Made by a program: the position numbers and the translations under genes | The notes under the pieces: generated by a model | What the model saw: the letters and a program-made list of their open reading frames with translations, nothing else | What the model was told of the DNA's origin: nothing | The model's database searches: none | NCBI RefSeq assembly: GCF_000013745.1 | Contig: NC_007925.1 | Location: forward strand, 1,178,001 to 1,242,000 | Direction: 5' to 3' | DNA: 64,000 nt | Origin: Rhodopseudomonas_A palustris_F | Lineage (GTDB): Bacteria; Pseudomonadota; Alphaproteobacteria; Rhizobiales; Xanthobacteraceae | Shown here: positions 17,397 through 26,497 of the stretch, piece by piece | Layout of the letters: each line of letters opens with the position of its first letter | Position numbering within the stretch: the first letter of the stretch is position 1

Positions 17397-18329
17397 GTGG
17401 AGATCAAATCGGGGCAGTCGGAGCAGGCTTCCGATCAGCTGCTCGGAGCCGCCGGGATTTCGGTCGAGCGCATGCCGATGCTGCATGTGATCTTCGACCA
17501 GATGACCAATCTTTGCGCGGAAGCGCTGCGGTCGATGTCGCCCTCGCAGTCGTATTTCTCGCTGAGCGGCGTCGGCAGCGACCGGCTTTCCGACATCGTC
17601 GATCGCTACGAGGGAGAGGCCATCGCCGCGGTGTTCTATGCCCAGGCGTGGGATGCCCGGGTGCTGATCGGCTTCGATCGCGATTTCATCTACACCATGA
17701 TCGAGTTGCTGTTCGGCGCCGACGGCGCCGAGCCGCCGCTGGACATGCCGCGGGTGTTCTCTAATGTGGAGATGCACGTCGCGCAGGCGCTGTTCGAGCG
17801 CTTCGGCAAGGCGCTGCAGTCGTCGTTCTCGCGGGCCTCCGACGTCAACTTCACCCTGGAGCGCGTCGAGACCCGGATGGACTATCTGGCGGTCGGCCGG
17901 CTCAACAACATGGCGGTGTGCGCCAACATCCTGCTGCAGGGGCTGGACCGCGGCGGCGAGATGTTCATCGTGATTCCGCACGCCGCGCTCAATCCGATCC
18001 GCCAGGCGCTGTCGCAGATCGTGACCGGCGAGTCGGCGTCGACCGACCCGAACTGGAGCCGGCAGTTGCACAGCGAGATCAAGCGCACCGAGGTGGTGCT
18101 GAAAGCGGTGCTCGAAGAACGGCCGTTCACCCTCGGAGAGGTCGCCGGCTTTCACGTCGGCCAGGTGATCAAGCTCAATGCCACGCCGAATACGATGGTG
18201 CGGCTTGAGTGCAACAATCAGCGGCTGTTCTGGTGCCAGCTTGGGCAGCTGAACGGTGTCTATTCGCTGCAGGTCAAGGAATCTGCGGATCAAAAGCGGG
18301 AATTCATCGATGGCATCCTATCTCGTTGA
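17397..18329 (+). CDS. fliM: Flagellar motor switch protein FliM
   Basis: A 310-residue C-ring switch protein. The middle CheC-like domain includes DRYEGEAIAAVFYAQAWD and the VFSNVEMHVAQALFERFG helix; the C-terminal SpoA domain includes FTLGEVAGFHVGQVIKL. The start is a GTG immediately after the motA stop; a GTG three bases earlier that overlaps the stop is equally possible. The usual N-terminal CheY-binding motif (LSQxEIDALL) is absent, as in several rhizobial FliM proteins, which fits the lack of chemotaxis genes in this locus. Confidence 0.9.
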   Translation: MEIKSGQSEQASDQLLGAAGISVERMPMLHVIFDQMTNLCAEALRSMSPSQSYFSLSGVGSDRLSDIVDRYEGEAIAAVFYAQAWDARVLIGFDRDFIYTMIELLFGADGAEPPLDMPRVFSNVEMHVAQALFERFGKALQSSFSRASDVNFTLERVETRMDYLAVGRLNNMAVCANILLQGLDRGGEMFIVIPHAALNPIRQALSQIVTGESASTDPNWSRQLHSEIKRTEVVLKAVLEERPFTLGEVAGFHVGQVIKLNATPNTMVRLECNNQRLFWCQLGQLNGVYSLQVKESADQKREFIDGILSR

Positions 18330-18597
18330 TCTTGTGCTGCTGGCCGCGTTGCTGTTCACCAGCATCCGGGTGACGAAGATGCACCGCGAGCTGGTGCGAC
18401 TGCGCAACGACCAGGGCGACTTCGCCACCGTGCTCGGCAAGACCACCGAAGCCGTCGACGACATGGTGCTGATGGTCCGTGAGTTCAGCGCCGACGGACG
18501 GCAGCTGGTCAACGTGCTGGGGGACAAGATCGAACAGGCCCGCAAAGCGATCGTGGATATCGAAGTGCACGGCGACGCATCCCGCGGGTCGGCCTGA
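18310..18597 (+). CDS. Small membrane-anchored coiled-coil protein of the flagellar operon (DUF6468-like)
   Basis: A 95-residue protein with one N-terminal membrane segment (YLVDLVLLAALLFTSIRV) followed by a charged, helical tail likely to form a coiled coil (MHRELVRLRNDQGDF... DKIEQARKAIVDIEV). It overlaps the end of fliM by 20 bases and precedes fliN. Proteins of this size and layout occur between fliM and fliN in other alphaproteobacterial flagellar clusters and are annotated as DUF6468; that assignment is from memory. The role is unknown; assembly or anchoring of the C-ring or stator is a reasonable guess. Confidence 0.7.
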   Translation: MASYLVDLVLLAALLFTSIRVTKMHRELVRLRNDQGDFATVLGKTTEAVDDMVLMVREFSADGRQLVNVLGDKIEQARKAIVDIEVHGDASRGSA

Positions 18598-18700
18598 GCG
18601 AGGCGCCCTTGACGTTCGGGCGAAAGCTCCCGGCTTCGCGGAACCATCGATCACCAGTGTGTAAGCTGCCGACAACAGAGCTACTGAGAGAGCAAGTGAC

Positions 18701-19096
18701 ATGAACCAGCCGTTTGAATCCAACCTCAATAACGTAGCGGCTGCGAATGAGGCGGAGCCGCCCAAATCCGACCCGGCGTCGTTCGGCAAGCTCGCTGATT
18801 TGGCGGCGCGCGCCGTTGAGGAAACCAACCGGCTCACCAATCTCGAGCCGATCCTGCGGATTCCGGTGACCGTCCAAGTGCTGCTCGGATCCGCGACGAT
18901 GCCGGTCGCGGATTTGATGAAGCTTGGCCGCGGCGCGGTGATCCCGCTGGATCATCGGGTCGGCGAGCCGGTCGAAGTGGTGGTCAACGGCCGCATCGTT
19001 GCGCGGGGCGCGGTGGTGGTCGTGGAGGACGAGAATTCGCGATTCGGCGTGTCGCTGACGGAGATCGTCGGGGGAACCACCGGCGCAGAAGCATAG
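18701..19096 (+). CDS. fliN: Flagellar motor switch protein FliN
   Basis: A 131-residue C-ring protein. The N-terminal ~50 residues are variable and polar; the C-terminal ~80 are a SpoA domain (ILRIPVTVQVLLGSATMPVADLMKLGRGAVIPLD, here in part: LMKLGRGAVIPLD) ending with NGRIVARGAVVVV. It cooperates with FliM and FliG in torque switching. It starts at an ATG after AGAGAGCAAGTGAC. About 100 bases separate it from the preceding gene, leaving room for an internal promoter. Confidence 0.93.
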   Translation: MNQPFESNLNNVAAANEAEPPKSDPASFGKLADLAARAVEETNRLTNLEPILRIPVTVQVLLGSATMPVADLMKLGRGAVIPLDHRVGEPVEVVVNGRIVARGAVVVVEDENSRFGVSLTEIVGGTTGAEA

Positions 19097-19108
19097 CGAG
19101 CGTTGGGA

Positions 19109-20143
19109 ATGGCATTCAATGCGCCCGCCAAGGGCAGTCCGGATCTGAAGCCGCTGCGCGGCACCGAGAAGGTCGCGGTGCTGCTGTTGGCGATGGGCCG
19201 CGAGCTTTCCGGCGGCATCCTGAAGGAGTTCGACCCCGAAGAGATCAAGATCGTCACCCGCGCCGCCGCGGACCTGAAGCCGATCTCGACGCCCGAGCTC
19301 GAAACCATCATCGAGGAATTCGCCCAGCACTTTTCGACGGGACCGAACATTTTCGGCACGGTGGGCGAGCTCGAGAAATTGCTGAACGGCGTTCTGCCGC
19401 CGGACGAGGTCTCCGACATCATATCGGAGGTGCTGGGCAACAAGACGAAATCGGTGTGGGAGCGGATTTCGTTCGTCTCGGAAAGCCTGCTCGCCAACTA
19501 TCTGCTCAAGGAGCATCCGCAGACCGCTGCCTTGGTGCTGTCGCGGGTCAAGCCGGCCTGCGCCGCGCGGGTGATGAGCCACCTGCCTTCGGATATGCGC
19601 CACGACCTGATGCGCCGCATGCTAAGTCTCAAGCCGGTGGTCGAAGAAGCGATGGCCATCATCGAAAAGACCATGCATGAAGATTTCATGATCAATTTCG
19701 CGCGCAACCTGGCGTCCGACACTTACCCGCGGATGGCCGACATCATCAACAAGATGGAACGCACGCAGATGGAAGAGTCGTTGCAGAGCCTCGCCGAATC
19801 CCGACCGAAGTCGGCGGAAATCCTCAAGGGGATGCTGTTCACCTTCGACGACATCGTCAATCTGACCGGCAAGGCGCGGATGCTGATCTTCGATCAGGTG
19901 CCGACCGACCGGGTGGTGACGGCGCTGAAGGGCACCGACGCGGCGTTCCGCGAACTCATTCTGTCGTCGCTGGCGTCGCGGACCCGCCGCCTGGTCGAGC
20001 ACGAACTGGCCACCGGCGTGCCGGCGCATCAACGCGAAATCCTCGATGCGCGTCGGACCATCACCGACCTTGCGCTTGAGATGGCCGGCCGAGGCGAGAT
20101 CGAACTCAACGCGGATGAGGCCGATCAGCCGGTTTTCACCTAA
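19109..20143 (+). CDS. fliG: Flagellar motor switch protein FliG
   Basis: A 344-residue C-ring rotor protein with the N-terminal FliF-binding region (EKVAVLLLAMGRELS), an ARM-type middle with EHPQTAALVLSRVKP, and a C-terminal torque helix domain (FTFDDIVNLTGKARMLIFDQV in part). Family members have the same length. The ATG at 19109 was chosen; a TTG six bases earlier is possible. It follows fliN by 12 bases and precedes flhB, so motA-fliM-fliN-fliG form the rotor/stator block at the head of the arm. Confidence 0.95.
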   Translation: MAFNAPAKGSPDLKPLRGTEKVAVLLLAMGRELSGGILKEFDPEEIKIVTRAAADLKPISTPELETIIEEFAQHFSTGPNIFGTVGELEKLLNGVLPPDEVSDIISEVLGNKTKSVWERISFVSESLLANYLLKEHPQTAALVLSRVKPACAARVMSHLPSDMRHDLMRRMLSLKPVVEEAMAIIEKTMHEDFMINFARNLASDTYPRMADIINKMERTQMEESLQSLAESRPKSAEILKGMLFTFDDIVNLTGKARMLIFDQVPTDRVVTALKGTDAAFRELILSSLASRTRRLVEHELATGVPAHQREILDARRTITDLALEMAGRGEIELNADEADQPVFT

Positions 20144-20155
20144 CGACCTGCGATC

Positions 20156-21232
20156 GTGTCCGAGGGTCCCGACAAGGAGAGCAAGACCGAAGAGCCGACG
20201 GAAAAGAAGATCCGCGACTCCGTCGAGAAGGGCAAGATCCCGGTTTCGCGCGAGGCCTCGATCTTCTCGTCGATGATCGCGCTGCTGCTCATTCTGAGTT
20301 TTCTCGCCGTCGACAACGTCCGCAATCTCACGGCGACGCTGGCCCGGATGATCGACGATCCATCCGGCATACGTATTCGCACCGCCGCGGATGCCACCGA
20401 ATTCCTGGTCGCCGTCGGCGCGAGCGCGGCGGGGCTGGTGTTGCCGATCGTCATCGTGCTCGCCGTGGCGGGCGTGCTGGCCTCGGTTCTGCAAAATGTG
20501 CCGCTGATCGTCTTCGAGCGAATTGCCCCGGATGCCTCGCGGATTTCGATCGCCAAGGGCTGGGGACGAATTTTCGGCGGCCAGGGCCGGGTCGAGTTCG
20601 CGAAGTCCGTGTTCAAGTTTATCGCCATTAGCCTTGTCGTGACCATCGTCTTGCGGGCTGAGGAGGCTACGGCCGTGAATGCACTGTTCAGCGATCCGAC
20701 CGCCGTGCCGGAACTGATTCTGGCGGCGGCGATGCGGCTGGTTTCGGCGATCAGCATCGCGACCATCGTGCTGGTCGCGCTGGATCTGCTGTGGGCCCGT
20801 TTCCACTGGCGTCGCGACCTACGCATGACCAAGCAGGAGCTGAAGGACGAATTCCGTCAGGCCGAGGGCGATCCCATCGTCAAATCGCGCCTGCGGTCGA
20901 TCGCCCGCGACCGCGCGCGCAAGCGAATGCTCGCGGCGGTGCCGCGGGCGACGTTGGTGATCGCCAATCCCACGCATTACGCCATCGCGCTGAAGTATCA
21001 GCACGGCGAGGATGCGGCGCCCACCGTGCTGGCGAAGGGGCAGGATCTGATTGCGTTGAAAATCCGGGAGATTGCCGAGCGGAACAACGTGCCGGTGGTC
21101 GAAGACAGGATGCTGGCGCGATCGATGTATGACGCCGCCGAGATCGATCGGGTGATCCCCGCCGAGTTCTTCCGTCCGGTCGCCGAGATCATCTACTTCC
21201 TGCATTCGCGTCGTGCCAAGCCCGGCGCCTGA
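20156..21232 (+). CDS. flhB: Flagellar type III export switch protein FlhB
   Basis: A 358-residue export-gate component with four N-terminal membrane helices and a cytoplasmic C-terminal domain carrying the self-cleavage motif NPTH at residues 271-274 (VIANPTHYAIALKY). Cleavage switches export from rod/hook to filament substrates, acting with FliK (33735). It starts at a GTG, 12 bases after fliG. The N-terminal EEPTEKKIRDSVEKG is typical. About 190 bases without a gene follow. Confidence 0.95.
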   Translation: MSEGPDKESKTEEPTEKKIRDSVEKGKIPVSREASIFSSMIALLLILSFLAVDNVRNLTATLARMIDDPSGIRIRTAADATEFLVAVGASAAGLVLPIVIVLAVAGVLASVLQNVPLIVFERIAPDASRISIAKGWGRIFGGQGRVEFAKSVFKFIAISLVVTIVLRAEEATAVNALFSDPTAVPELILAAAMRLVSAISIATIVLVALDLLWARFHWRRDLRMTKQELKDEFRQAEGDPIVKSRLRSIARDRARKRMLAAVPRATLVIANPTHYAIALKYQHGEDAAPTVLAKGQDLIALKIREIAERNNVPVVEDRMLARSMYDAAEIDRVIPAEFFRPVAEIIYFLHSRRAKPGA

Positions 21233-21422
21233 ACGCCAGGCCGACTAAGCTTGAATGCCACTGCCATCTGCGTTCGGCATCGGTTGCACGTCGACATTCC
21301 GCGCGAAAAGATCCCGCTGCAATTTCAAACTGGAGTCGAGCTGCTAATCGCGACCTGCATCAGCCTGGGACAAGTTTGAATTTGTATACCATGTTTACAA
21401 AAATGATCATGCCGAGGCTGCC
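21233..21422 (+). promoter_or_regulatory. Probable promoter region of the flgB operon
   Basis: A gene-free stretch of 190 bases that becomes AT-rich near the flgB start (TTTGTATACCATGTTTAC at 21381-21398). GGACAAGTTTG at 21368-21378 ends about 45 bases before the flgB start; an almost identical GGACAAGCTTC ends 40 bases before fliF. A second AAGCTTG lies at 21249-21255. These are candidate binding or -35 elements. Two ATGs within the AT-rich part are out of frame with flgB. Confidence 0.45.
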
Positions 21423-21800
21423 GTGGGTCCGATCTATCTTTTCGACGTCGCATCATCGCAAGCGCAGTGGTTGTCGCTGCGGCAGGCAACGATCTCTTCG
21501 AACGTCGCCAACGCCAACACGCCGGGTTATCAAGCCAAGGACATCGAGTCCTTCAGCAAGTTGCTCGACGGCAAGCTGATCCCGGTGGCGGTCACCTCGC
21601 CGATGCACATCGCCAGCGGGACCGCGGCGAATCCCGGCGAGACCCGCGAGAAGGACAGCTGGGACATCGTGCACTCCGGCAATTCGGTCAGCCTGGAGCA
21701 GGAGATGCTCAAGGCCGGCGACGTGAACCGGGACTATTCGTTGAACACCGCGATCGTGAAGTCGTTTCAGCGGATGTTCATGAGCAGCACCAAGGGCTAG
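21423..21800 (+). CDS. flgB: Flagellar basal-body rod protein FlgB
   Basis: A 125-residue proximal rod protein with the family signature SSNVANANTPGYQAKDI at residues 22-38 and C-terminal helix LNTAIVKSFQRMFMSSTKG. It starts at GTG with GAGG six bases upstream; nearby ATGs are out of frame. It is the first gene of a compact block flgB-flgC-fliE-flgG-flgA-flgI that builds the rod and P ring. Confidence 0.94.
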   Translation: MGPIYLFDVASSQAQWLSLRQATISSNVANANTPGYQAKDIESFSKLLDGKLIPVAVTSPMHIASGTAANPGETREKDSWDIVHSGNSVSLEQEMLKAGDVNRDYSLNTAIVKSFQRMFMSSTKG

Positions 21801-21812
21801 CGGGAGACCTCG

Positions 21813-22232
21813 ATGATCGATCCGTTGCAAGCGTCCGTCCAGATCGCCAGTTCCGGGCTCGAGGCGCAGTCGACAAGGCTGCGCGTGGTGTCGGAGAATC
21901 TGGCGAACGCGAACTCCACCGGGCGTTCGCCGGGAGCCGAGCCCTATCAGCGCAAGACCACGACGTTCACCGCGGAGATGGATCGCGCGGCCGGCGTCCC
22001 GGTGGTCAAGGTCAAGGACATCGGCGTCGATCGCGCGCCGTTCCGGTTGGACTACCAGCCCGGCCATCCGGCGGCCGACCAGAGCGGCTACGTCAAGCTG
22101 CCGAACGTCAACATGCTGATCGAAATGGCCGACATGCGGGAAACCAACCGCACCTATGAGGCCAATCTGCAGGTGATCAAACAAACGCGGTCGATGGTCT
22201 CGATGACGATCGATCTGCTGAGGGGGGCGTGA
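21813..22232 (+). CDS. flgC: Flagellar basal-body rod protein FlgC
   Basis: A 139-residue proximal rod protein. The N-terminal motif is ENLANANSTG, and the C-terminus contains YVKLPNVNMLIEMADMRE, the characteristic FlgC segment, followed by RTYEANLQVIK. It lies 12 bases after flgB, and its stop overlaps the ATG of fliE (ATGA). Confidence 0.95.
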   Translation: MIDPLQASVQIASSGLEAQSTRLRVVSENLANANSTGRSPGAEPYQRKTTTFTAEMDRAAGVPVVKVKDIGVDRAPFRLDYQPGHPAADQSGYVKLPNVNMLIEMADMRETNRTYEANLQVIKQTRSMVSMTIDLLRGA

Positions 22233-22552
22233 TGCTCGAAACGATTTCGTCGATTGTAAGCAGCCCCGGGGGGCTCTCCAAGACGACCGATGTTGCGCGA
22301 TCCGCCTCGGCTCTGCCGCAAGCCGGTGCCCCGACCATCGGCTTCGATGGGGTGATGGAGCAGGTCGCGGCCGATGCGATCGGAACGCTGAAGGCCGGCG
22401 AGGCCGCGTCGATCTCCGGGATGCAAGGCAAGGTCTCGGCGCAGCGCGTGGTCGAAGCGATGATGTCGGCCGAGCGAACCTTGCAGATGGCCGTCGCGGT
22501 CCGCGACAAGGTCGTGCAGGCCTATCAAGAAGTCAGCCGAATGGCGATATGA
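22232..22552 (+). CDS. fliE: Flagellar hook-basal body complex protein FliE
   Basis: A 106-residue rod adaptor linking the MS ring to the rod. The conserved C-terminal half reads VSAQRVVEAMMSAERTLQMA followed by VAVRDKVVQAYQEVSRM. The ATG overlaps the flgC stop and has an AGGGGGG ribosome binding site. The variable N-terminal ~35 residues are Ser/Ala-rich, as usual. Ten bases separate it from flgG. Confidence 0.94.
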   Translation: MLETISSIVSSPGGLSKTTDVARSASALPQAGAPTIGFDGVMEQVAADAIGTLKAGEAASISGMQGKVSAQRVVEAMMSAERTLQMAVAVRDKVVQAYQEVSRMAI

Positions 22553-22562
22553 GGAATTCGAT

Positions 22563-23351
22563 ATGAGAGCCCTTGCCATCGCGGCGACCGGAATGAGCGC
22601 ACAGCAGCTCAACGTCGAGGTCATCGCCAACAACATCGCCAACATCAACACGACGTCCTACAAGCGCGCGCGAGCCGAATTCACCGATCTGTTCTATCAG
22701 ATCGATCGGATGCAGGGCGTGCCGAACCGGGTCGGCGAGGGCGCGGTGCCGGAAGGCGCCAAGCTCGGGCTCGGCGTGCGTTCCGCCGCGGTGCGCAAGC
22801 TGCATCTGCAGGGCGCGTTGACCCAGACCGGCAATCCTTACGATCTGGCGGTCAACGGCCGCGGATGGTTTCAAGTCGTGGGGCCCAATGGCGAGACGCT
22901 TTACACCCGTGCGGGGGCGTTCAACACCAACGCCGATGGACAACTGGTGACGGCGGACGGCTACAATGTCGATCCCGCGATCCTGATTCCCCAGGGCACG
23001 GTGGAAGTCACCGTCAACGAATCCGGACAGGTGTTCGCGAAATTGGACGGCGAGATCACGCCGCGCGAATTGGGCCGGTTGACGCTCGCCAATTTCGCCA
23101 ACGAAGCCGGCCTCGATCCGCTCGGCAGCAATCTCTACAAGGAGACGCTGTCGTCTGGCGTTCCGGTGGTCGGGGTGCCGGGTGATCCGGGATTCGGCAA
23201 GATCTATCACCACTACCTGGAGAGCTCGAACGTCGACCCGGTGAAGGAAATCACCGAGCTGATCTCGGCGCAGCGCTCCTACGAGATGAACTCCAAGGTG
23301 ATCACGGCCGCCGACGAGATGGCGCAGACCGTATCCAAGGGGCTTCGGTAA
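22563..23351 (+). CDS. flgG: Flagellar distal rod protein FlgG
   Basis: A 262-residue distal rod protein of standard length. It has NNIANINTTSYKRARAEF near the N-terminus, the FlgG-type YQIDRMQG segment, and the C-terminal SNVDPVKEITELISAQRSYE motif. It acts inside the P and L rings as the drive shaft bushing region. It lies between fliE and flgA in the rod/ring block. Confidence 0.96.
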   Translation: MRALAIAATGMSAQQLNVEVIANNIANINTTSYKRARAEFTDLFYQIDRMQGVPNRVGEGAVPEGAKLGLGVRSAAVRKLHLQGALTQTGNPYDLAVNGRGWFQVVGPNGETLYTRAGAFNTNADGQLVTADGYNVDPAILIPQGTVEVTVNESGQVFAKLDGEITPRELGRLTLANFANEAGLDPLGSNLYKETLSSGVPVVGVPGDPGFGKIYHHYLESSNVDPVKEITELISAQRSYEMNSKVITAADEMAQTVSKGLR

Positions 23352-23367
23352 GTTGGGCAGCGGAAAG

Positions 23368-23853
23368 ATGGCCTTGATGCGCGCCATATCCACCCTCGTT
23401 CGACGGGTCTGGTCGGCGGCGTTCGTCGCCACCGTGATCTCCGCGAGCGCGCTCGCGGAGGAGCCGGCGCGCTTTCCGGTTCCCGCCACGGTGATCTACC
23501 CGGGCGACTTGATCAAAGACGAGATGATTATCGATCGCAGCTTCGCGCCGAACCTGCCGGGCGTTGCCGCCTTCGTCGGCGACCGGCCGGCGGTGGTCGG
23601 CCGGATCGCGCGGCGCACGTTGCTGCCCGGGCAGTTGATCCCGATCAACGCCCTCGAGGAGCAGAAGCTCGTGTCGCGCGGCAGTGTCGTCAAGGTCGTC
23701 GTCGAGGACGGGTCGCTGTCGATCGTGACCTACGGCTCTTCGCTGCAGGCCGGCAGCCCCGGGTCGATGATCCAACTTCGAAATCTCGATACCGGCGTGA
23801 CCATCCGAGGGATCGTGCAGCCGGACGGGTCAGTGCGGATTCAAAACGGATGA
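23368..23853 (+). CDS. flgA: Flagellar P-ring assembly chaperone FlgA
   Basis: A 161-residue periplasmic chaperone that helps FlgI build the P ring. A signal peptide (cleavage probably after SASALAEE) precedes an SAF domain (VIYPGDLIKDEMI, GRIARRTLLPGQLIP). The ATG at 23368 has GGAAAG immediately upstream; a TTG at 23353 is an alternative. Its stop overlaps the flgI start, a pairing that fits the chaperone-client relation. Confidence 0.92.
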   Translation: MALMRAISTLVRRVWSAAFVATVISASALAEEPARFPVPATVIYPGDLIKDEMIIDRSFAPNLPGVAAFVGDRPAVVGRIARRTLLPGQLIPINALEEQKLVSRGSVVKVVVEDGSLSIVTYGSSLQAGSPGSMIQLRNLDTGVTIRGIVQPDGSVRIQNG

Positions 23854-24953
23854 TAGCTCGGCTGCTATGGGGCGTGATCATCGCGCTGTCGATCACCGCC
23901 GCCGACGCCGCGGTTCGGATCAAGGATATCGCCAACCTGAAAGGCGTGCGCGAGAATCAGATCCTCGGTTACGGCTTGGTGATCGGCCTCAAGGGCACCG
24001 GCGACACGCTGCGCAATTCGCCGTTCACCGAGCAGTCGCTGCAGTCGATGCTGGACAACATGGGCATCAACATCCGCGGCACTTCGCTGCGCACGCGCAA
24101 CGTCGCGGCGGTGGTGGTCACCGCGGACCTGCCGCCGTTCATCGCCGGCGGCTCGCGCATCGACGTTGCGATCTCCTCGCTCGGCGACTCGTCGTCGCTG
24201 CTCGGCGGCACGCTGGTGATGACGCAGTTGCGCGGCGCCGACGGCGAGGTCTATGCGGTCGCGCAGGGCGCCATCGCGGTCGGCGGATATGCGGTGGAGG
24301 GCGCGGCGCAGTCGCTCAGCCAGGGCGTCGCCACCGGCGGCCGGATTCCCAACGGCGCGCTGATCGAGCGCGAAGTGCGGGGCCGCTTCAGCGACATGGA
24401 AACGCTGCTACTCGAATTGAAGAATCCGGATTTCGTCACCGCGACCCGGGTGCTCGACACCATCAACCAGCACAGTCGCGGGCGTTACCAAGCCGGGGTC
24501 GCCTCCGAGCGCGATTATCGCACCATCATCCTGTCGCGGCCGCGATCGGTGTCGCCGGTCCGCTTCATCGCCGAGATCGAGGAACTGCTGGTGGAGCCGG
24601 ACACCCCGGCGCGGGTGGTGATCGACGAGCGCAACGGCACGGTGGTGATCGGCCGCAACGTGCAGATCTCGACGGTCGCCGTCACCCACGGCAACCTGAC
24701 GGTACGTATCACCGAAGCGCCGATCGTGTCGCAACCCTCGCCGTTCTCGCCGCGCGGCGAGACCGTGGTGGTGCCGCAGACCTTCATCGACGCCAACGAG
24801 CCGGGCGCCAAGATCGCGATCCTGCGCGGTACCGATCTGCAGCGATTGGTGCGCGGCCTCAACCAGATCGGTCTGAAACCGTCGGGGATCATCGCGATCC
24901 TGCAGGCGATCAAGGCCGCCGGCGCGCTGCAAGCCGACCTCGTCATCCAATGA
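23850..24953 (+). CDS. flgI: Flagellar P-ring protein FlgI
   Basis: A 367-residue P-ring subunit located at the peptidoglycan. A clear signal peptide covers residues 1-20 (cleavage after ADA). The mature start VRIKDIANLKGVRENQILGYG (in part) and the later GGRIPNGALIERE and MTQLRGADGEVYAVAQG stretches are diagnostic. It overlaps flgA by four bases and is followed by the MotE-like gene. Confidence 0.96.
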   Translation: MIARLLWGVIIALSITAADAAVRIKDIANLKGVRENQILGYGLVIGLKGTGDTLRNSPFTEQSLQSMLDNMGINIRGTSLRTRNVAAVVVTADLPPFIAGGSRIDVAISSLGDSSSLLGGTLVMTQLRGADGEVYAVAQGAIAVGGYAVEGAAQSLSQGVATGGRIPNGALIEREVRGRFSDMETLLLELKNPDFVTATRVLDTINQHSRGRYQAGVASERDYRTIILSRPRSVSPVRFIAEIEELLVEPDTPARVVIDERNGTVVIGRNVQISTVAVTHGNLTVRITEAPIVSQPSPFSPRGETVVVPQTFIDANEPGAKIAILRGTDLQRLVRGLNQIGLKPSGIIAILQAIKAAGALQADLVIQ

Positions 24954-25020
24954 GATGGCGCAGTCAGCGTCGCGCAAGATTGAGCGTGCAACGCTCGCAG
25001 TGTTGATGGACGAGAGAACG

Positions 25021-25746
25021 ATGGCGAGCTTTGCGAGATGGCGCGGAATTGCACTGGGCTTGGGATGCTTCGCGCTCTGCGCTCAAGCGCCGGCCTTGGC
25101 GCAATCCGAGCCCAAGTTGTCGAAGCCGCTGAACCTCAGCGAATTCGCCAAAGCGTCGGCCAAAGCGTCGGCCGCCAAATCATCGTCGGCCAAGCCGCCG
25201 TCGGCCGCGCGTTCCCGCGTGGCTGCCAAGCCCGATACGGCGCCAGATCGCGCAGCCGCGCCAGTGCAGACCAGCGCCGGCGTCGTCAAGACCGCGGCGG
25301 CGGCACCCGCCGCCGGCGAAGCCCCGCCGGCTCCGCCGCAAGAGTCCGACGCCGCAAAATTCTGCAGCAACATCGCCGATGCGGCGCTGGATGCCCGCGT
25401 CGCCTGGCAGCAGAAGGAATTGCAGGCGGCCGAGGAAAAACTGCGCCAGCGCATCGCCGAACTCGAAGCCAAGCGCGCCGAATACGAACAGTGGCTGAAG
25501 CTGCGCGAAGACTTTCTGAAGAAGGCGGAAGACAGCGTGGTCGAAATCTATTCGCGCATGGAGCCGGAAGCCGCCGCGCTGCAGATCGCCAGCATGGCCG
25601 ACGACACCGCCGCGGCGGTGCTCGCCAAACTTCGGGTCCGCAACGCCAGCGCGATCCTCAACGAAATGGAGCCGGGGCGTGGCGCCCGTCTCGCCGATAC
25701 GTTGGCCGGCATGCGTCGCGCCGACGATGGGAAGACCAAGAAATGA
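25021..25746 (+). CDS. motE: MotE-like periplasmic chaperone of the flagellar stator
   Basis: A 241-residue secreted protein. The signal peptide (GIALGLGCFALCAQAPALAQ) is followed by a low-complexity Ala/Ser/Pro linker (residues ~35-110), a coiled coil (WQQKELQAAEEKLRQRIAEL) and a C-terminal MgtE_N-like helical domain (MEPEAAALQIASM...ILNEMEPGRGARLADTLAG). This order is that of rhizobial MotE, which assists folding of MotC, encoded at 32548. Starts at 24955 and 25006 are also in frame; 25021 places the signal peptide at the very N-terminus. The gene overlaps flgH by four bases. Confidence 0.85.
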   Translation: MASFARWRGIALGLGCFALCAQAPALAQSEPKLSKPLNLSEFAKASAKASAAKSSSAKPPSAARSRVAAKPDTAPDRAAAPVQTSAGVVKTAAAAPAAGEAPPAPPQESDAAKFCSNIADAALDARVAWQQKELQAAEEKLRQRIAELEAKRAEYEQWLKLREDFLKKAEDSVVEIYSRMEPEAAALQIASMADDTAAAVLAKLRVRNASAILNEMEPGRGARLADTLAGMRRADDGKTKK

Positions 25747-26447
25747 CGCTGATGCGATTGCCCGTTGCGGTGACGGCGTGCCTGGCCTTGGCGGGCTGCG
25801 CCAACAATCTGGCCGAACTCGGCCAAGCGCCGGCGATGTCGCCGATCGGCCAGGGCTTGTATGCCGACGCCCGCGCGATTCCGGTCGAGCCGCGCAGCCG
25901 CTACGCGCAAAATCGCTACTCGCTATGGAACGAGCGCAGGGACCTCTATCGCGATCCGCGGGCGTCGCGGGTCGGCGACCTGCTGACCGTCACCATCTCG
26001 ATGAACGACAAGGCGACGCTCGACAACAAGACCGATCGGTCGCGGGATTCCGAAACCAAATTCAAAACCAATTATCTCGCCGAGTTTCTGCCCTGGTCGA
26101 GCAAGGGTAAGCTGGAAGCCAATGTCGATTCGCAAACCTCGACCAAAGGCACGGGCAAGATCGATCGCACCGAAGAGGTCAAGTTCTCGGTTGCCGCGGC
26201 GGTGGTCGACGTGCTGCCGAACGGCAATCTGCTGATCGCGGGCTCGCAGGAAGTGCGGGTGAACTACGAGATGCGCGTCCTGCACGTCGGCGGCATCGTC
26301 CGGCCGCTCGACATCACCCGCAACAACACCATCGCCTACGAGAAAGTGGCGGAGGCGCGAATTTCCTATGGCGGCCGCGGGCGCCTGATGGAGGTGCAGC
26401 AGCCGGCGTGGGGTCACCAGGTCTACGATCAGGTGGTGCCGTTCTAG
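25743..26447 (+). CDS. flgH: Flagellar L-ring lipoprotein FlgH
   Basis: A 234-residue outer-membrane lipoprotein forming the L ring. The signal peptide ends in the lipobox LAGC, with the acylated cysteine at residue 19. Conserved stretches are RASRVGDLLTVTISMNDKA and NGNLLIAGSQEVRVNYE, with RPLDITRNNTI near the C-terminus. The start overlaps the motE stop (ATGA). Confidence 0.96.
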   Translation: MTLMRLPVAVTACLALAGCANNLAELGQAPAMSPIGQGLYADARAIPVEPRSRYAQNRYSLWNERRDLYRDPRASRVGDLLTVTISMNDKATLDNKTDRSRDSETKFKTNYLAEFLPWSSKGKLEANVDSQTSTKGTGKIDRTEEVKFSVAAAVVDVLPNGNLLIAGSQEVRVNYEMRVLHVGGIVRPLDITRNNTIAYEKVAEARISYGGRGRLMEVQQPAWGHQVYDQVVPF

Positions 26448-26497
26448 ACCACGGCCGGCGCCAGAACGGCGAGCGGCGCACGAGAAAGACGTAACGC

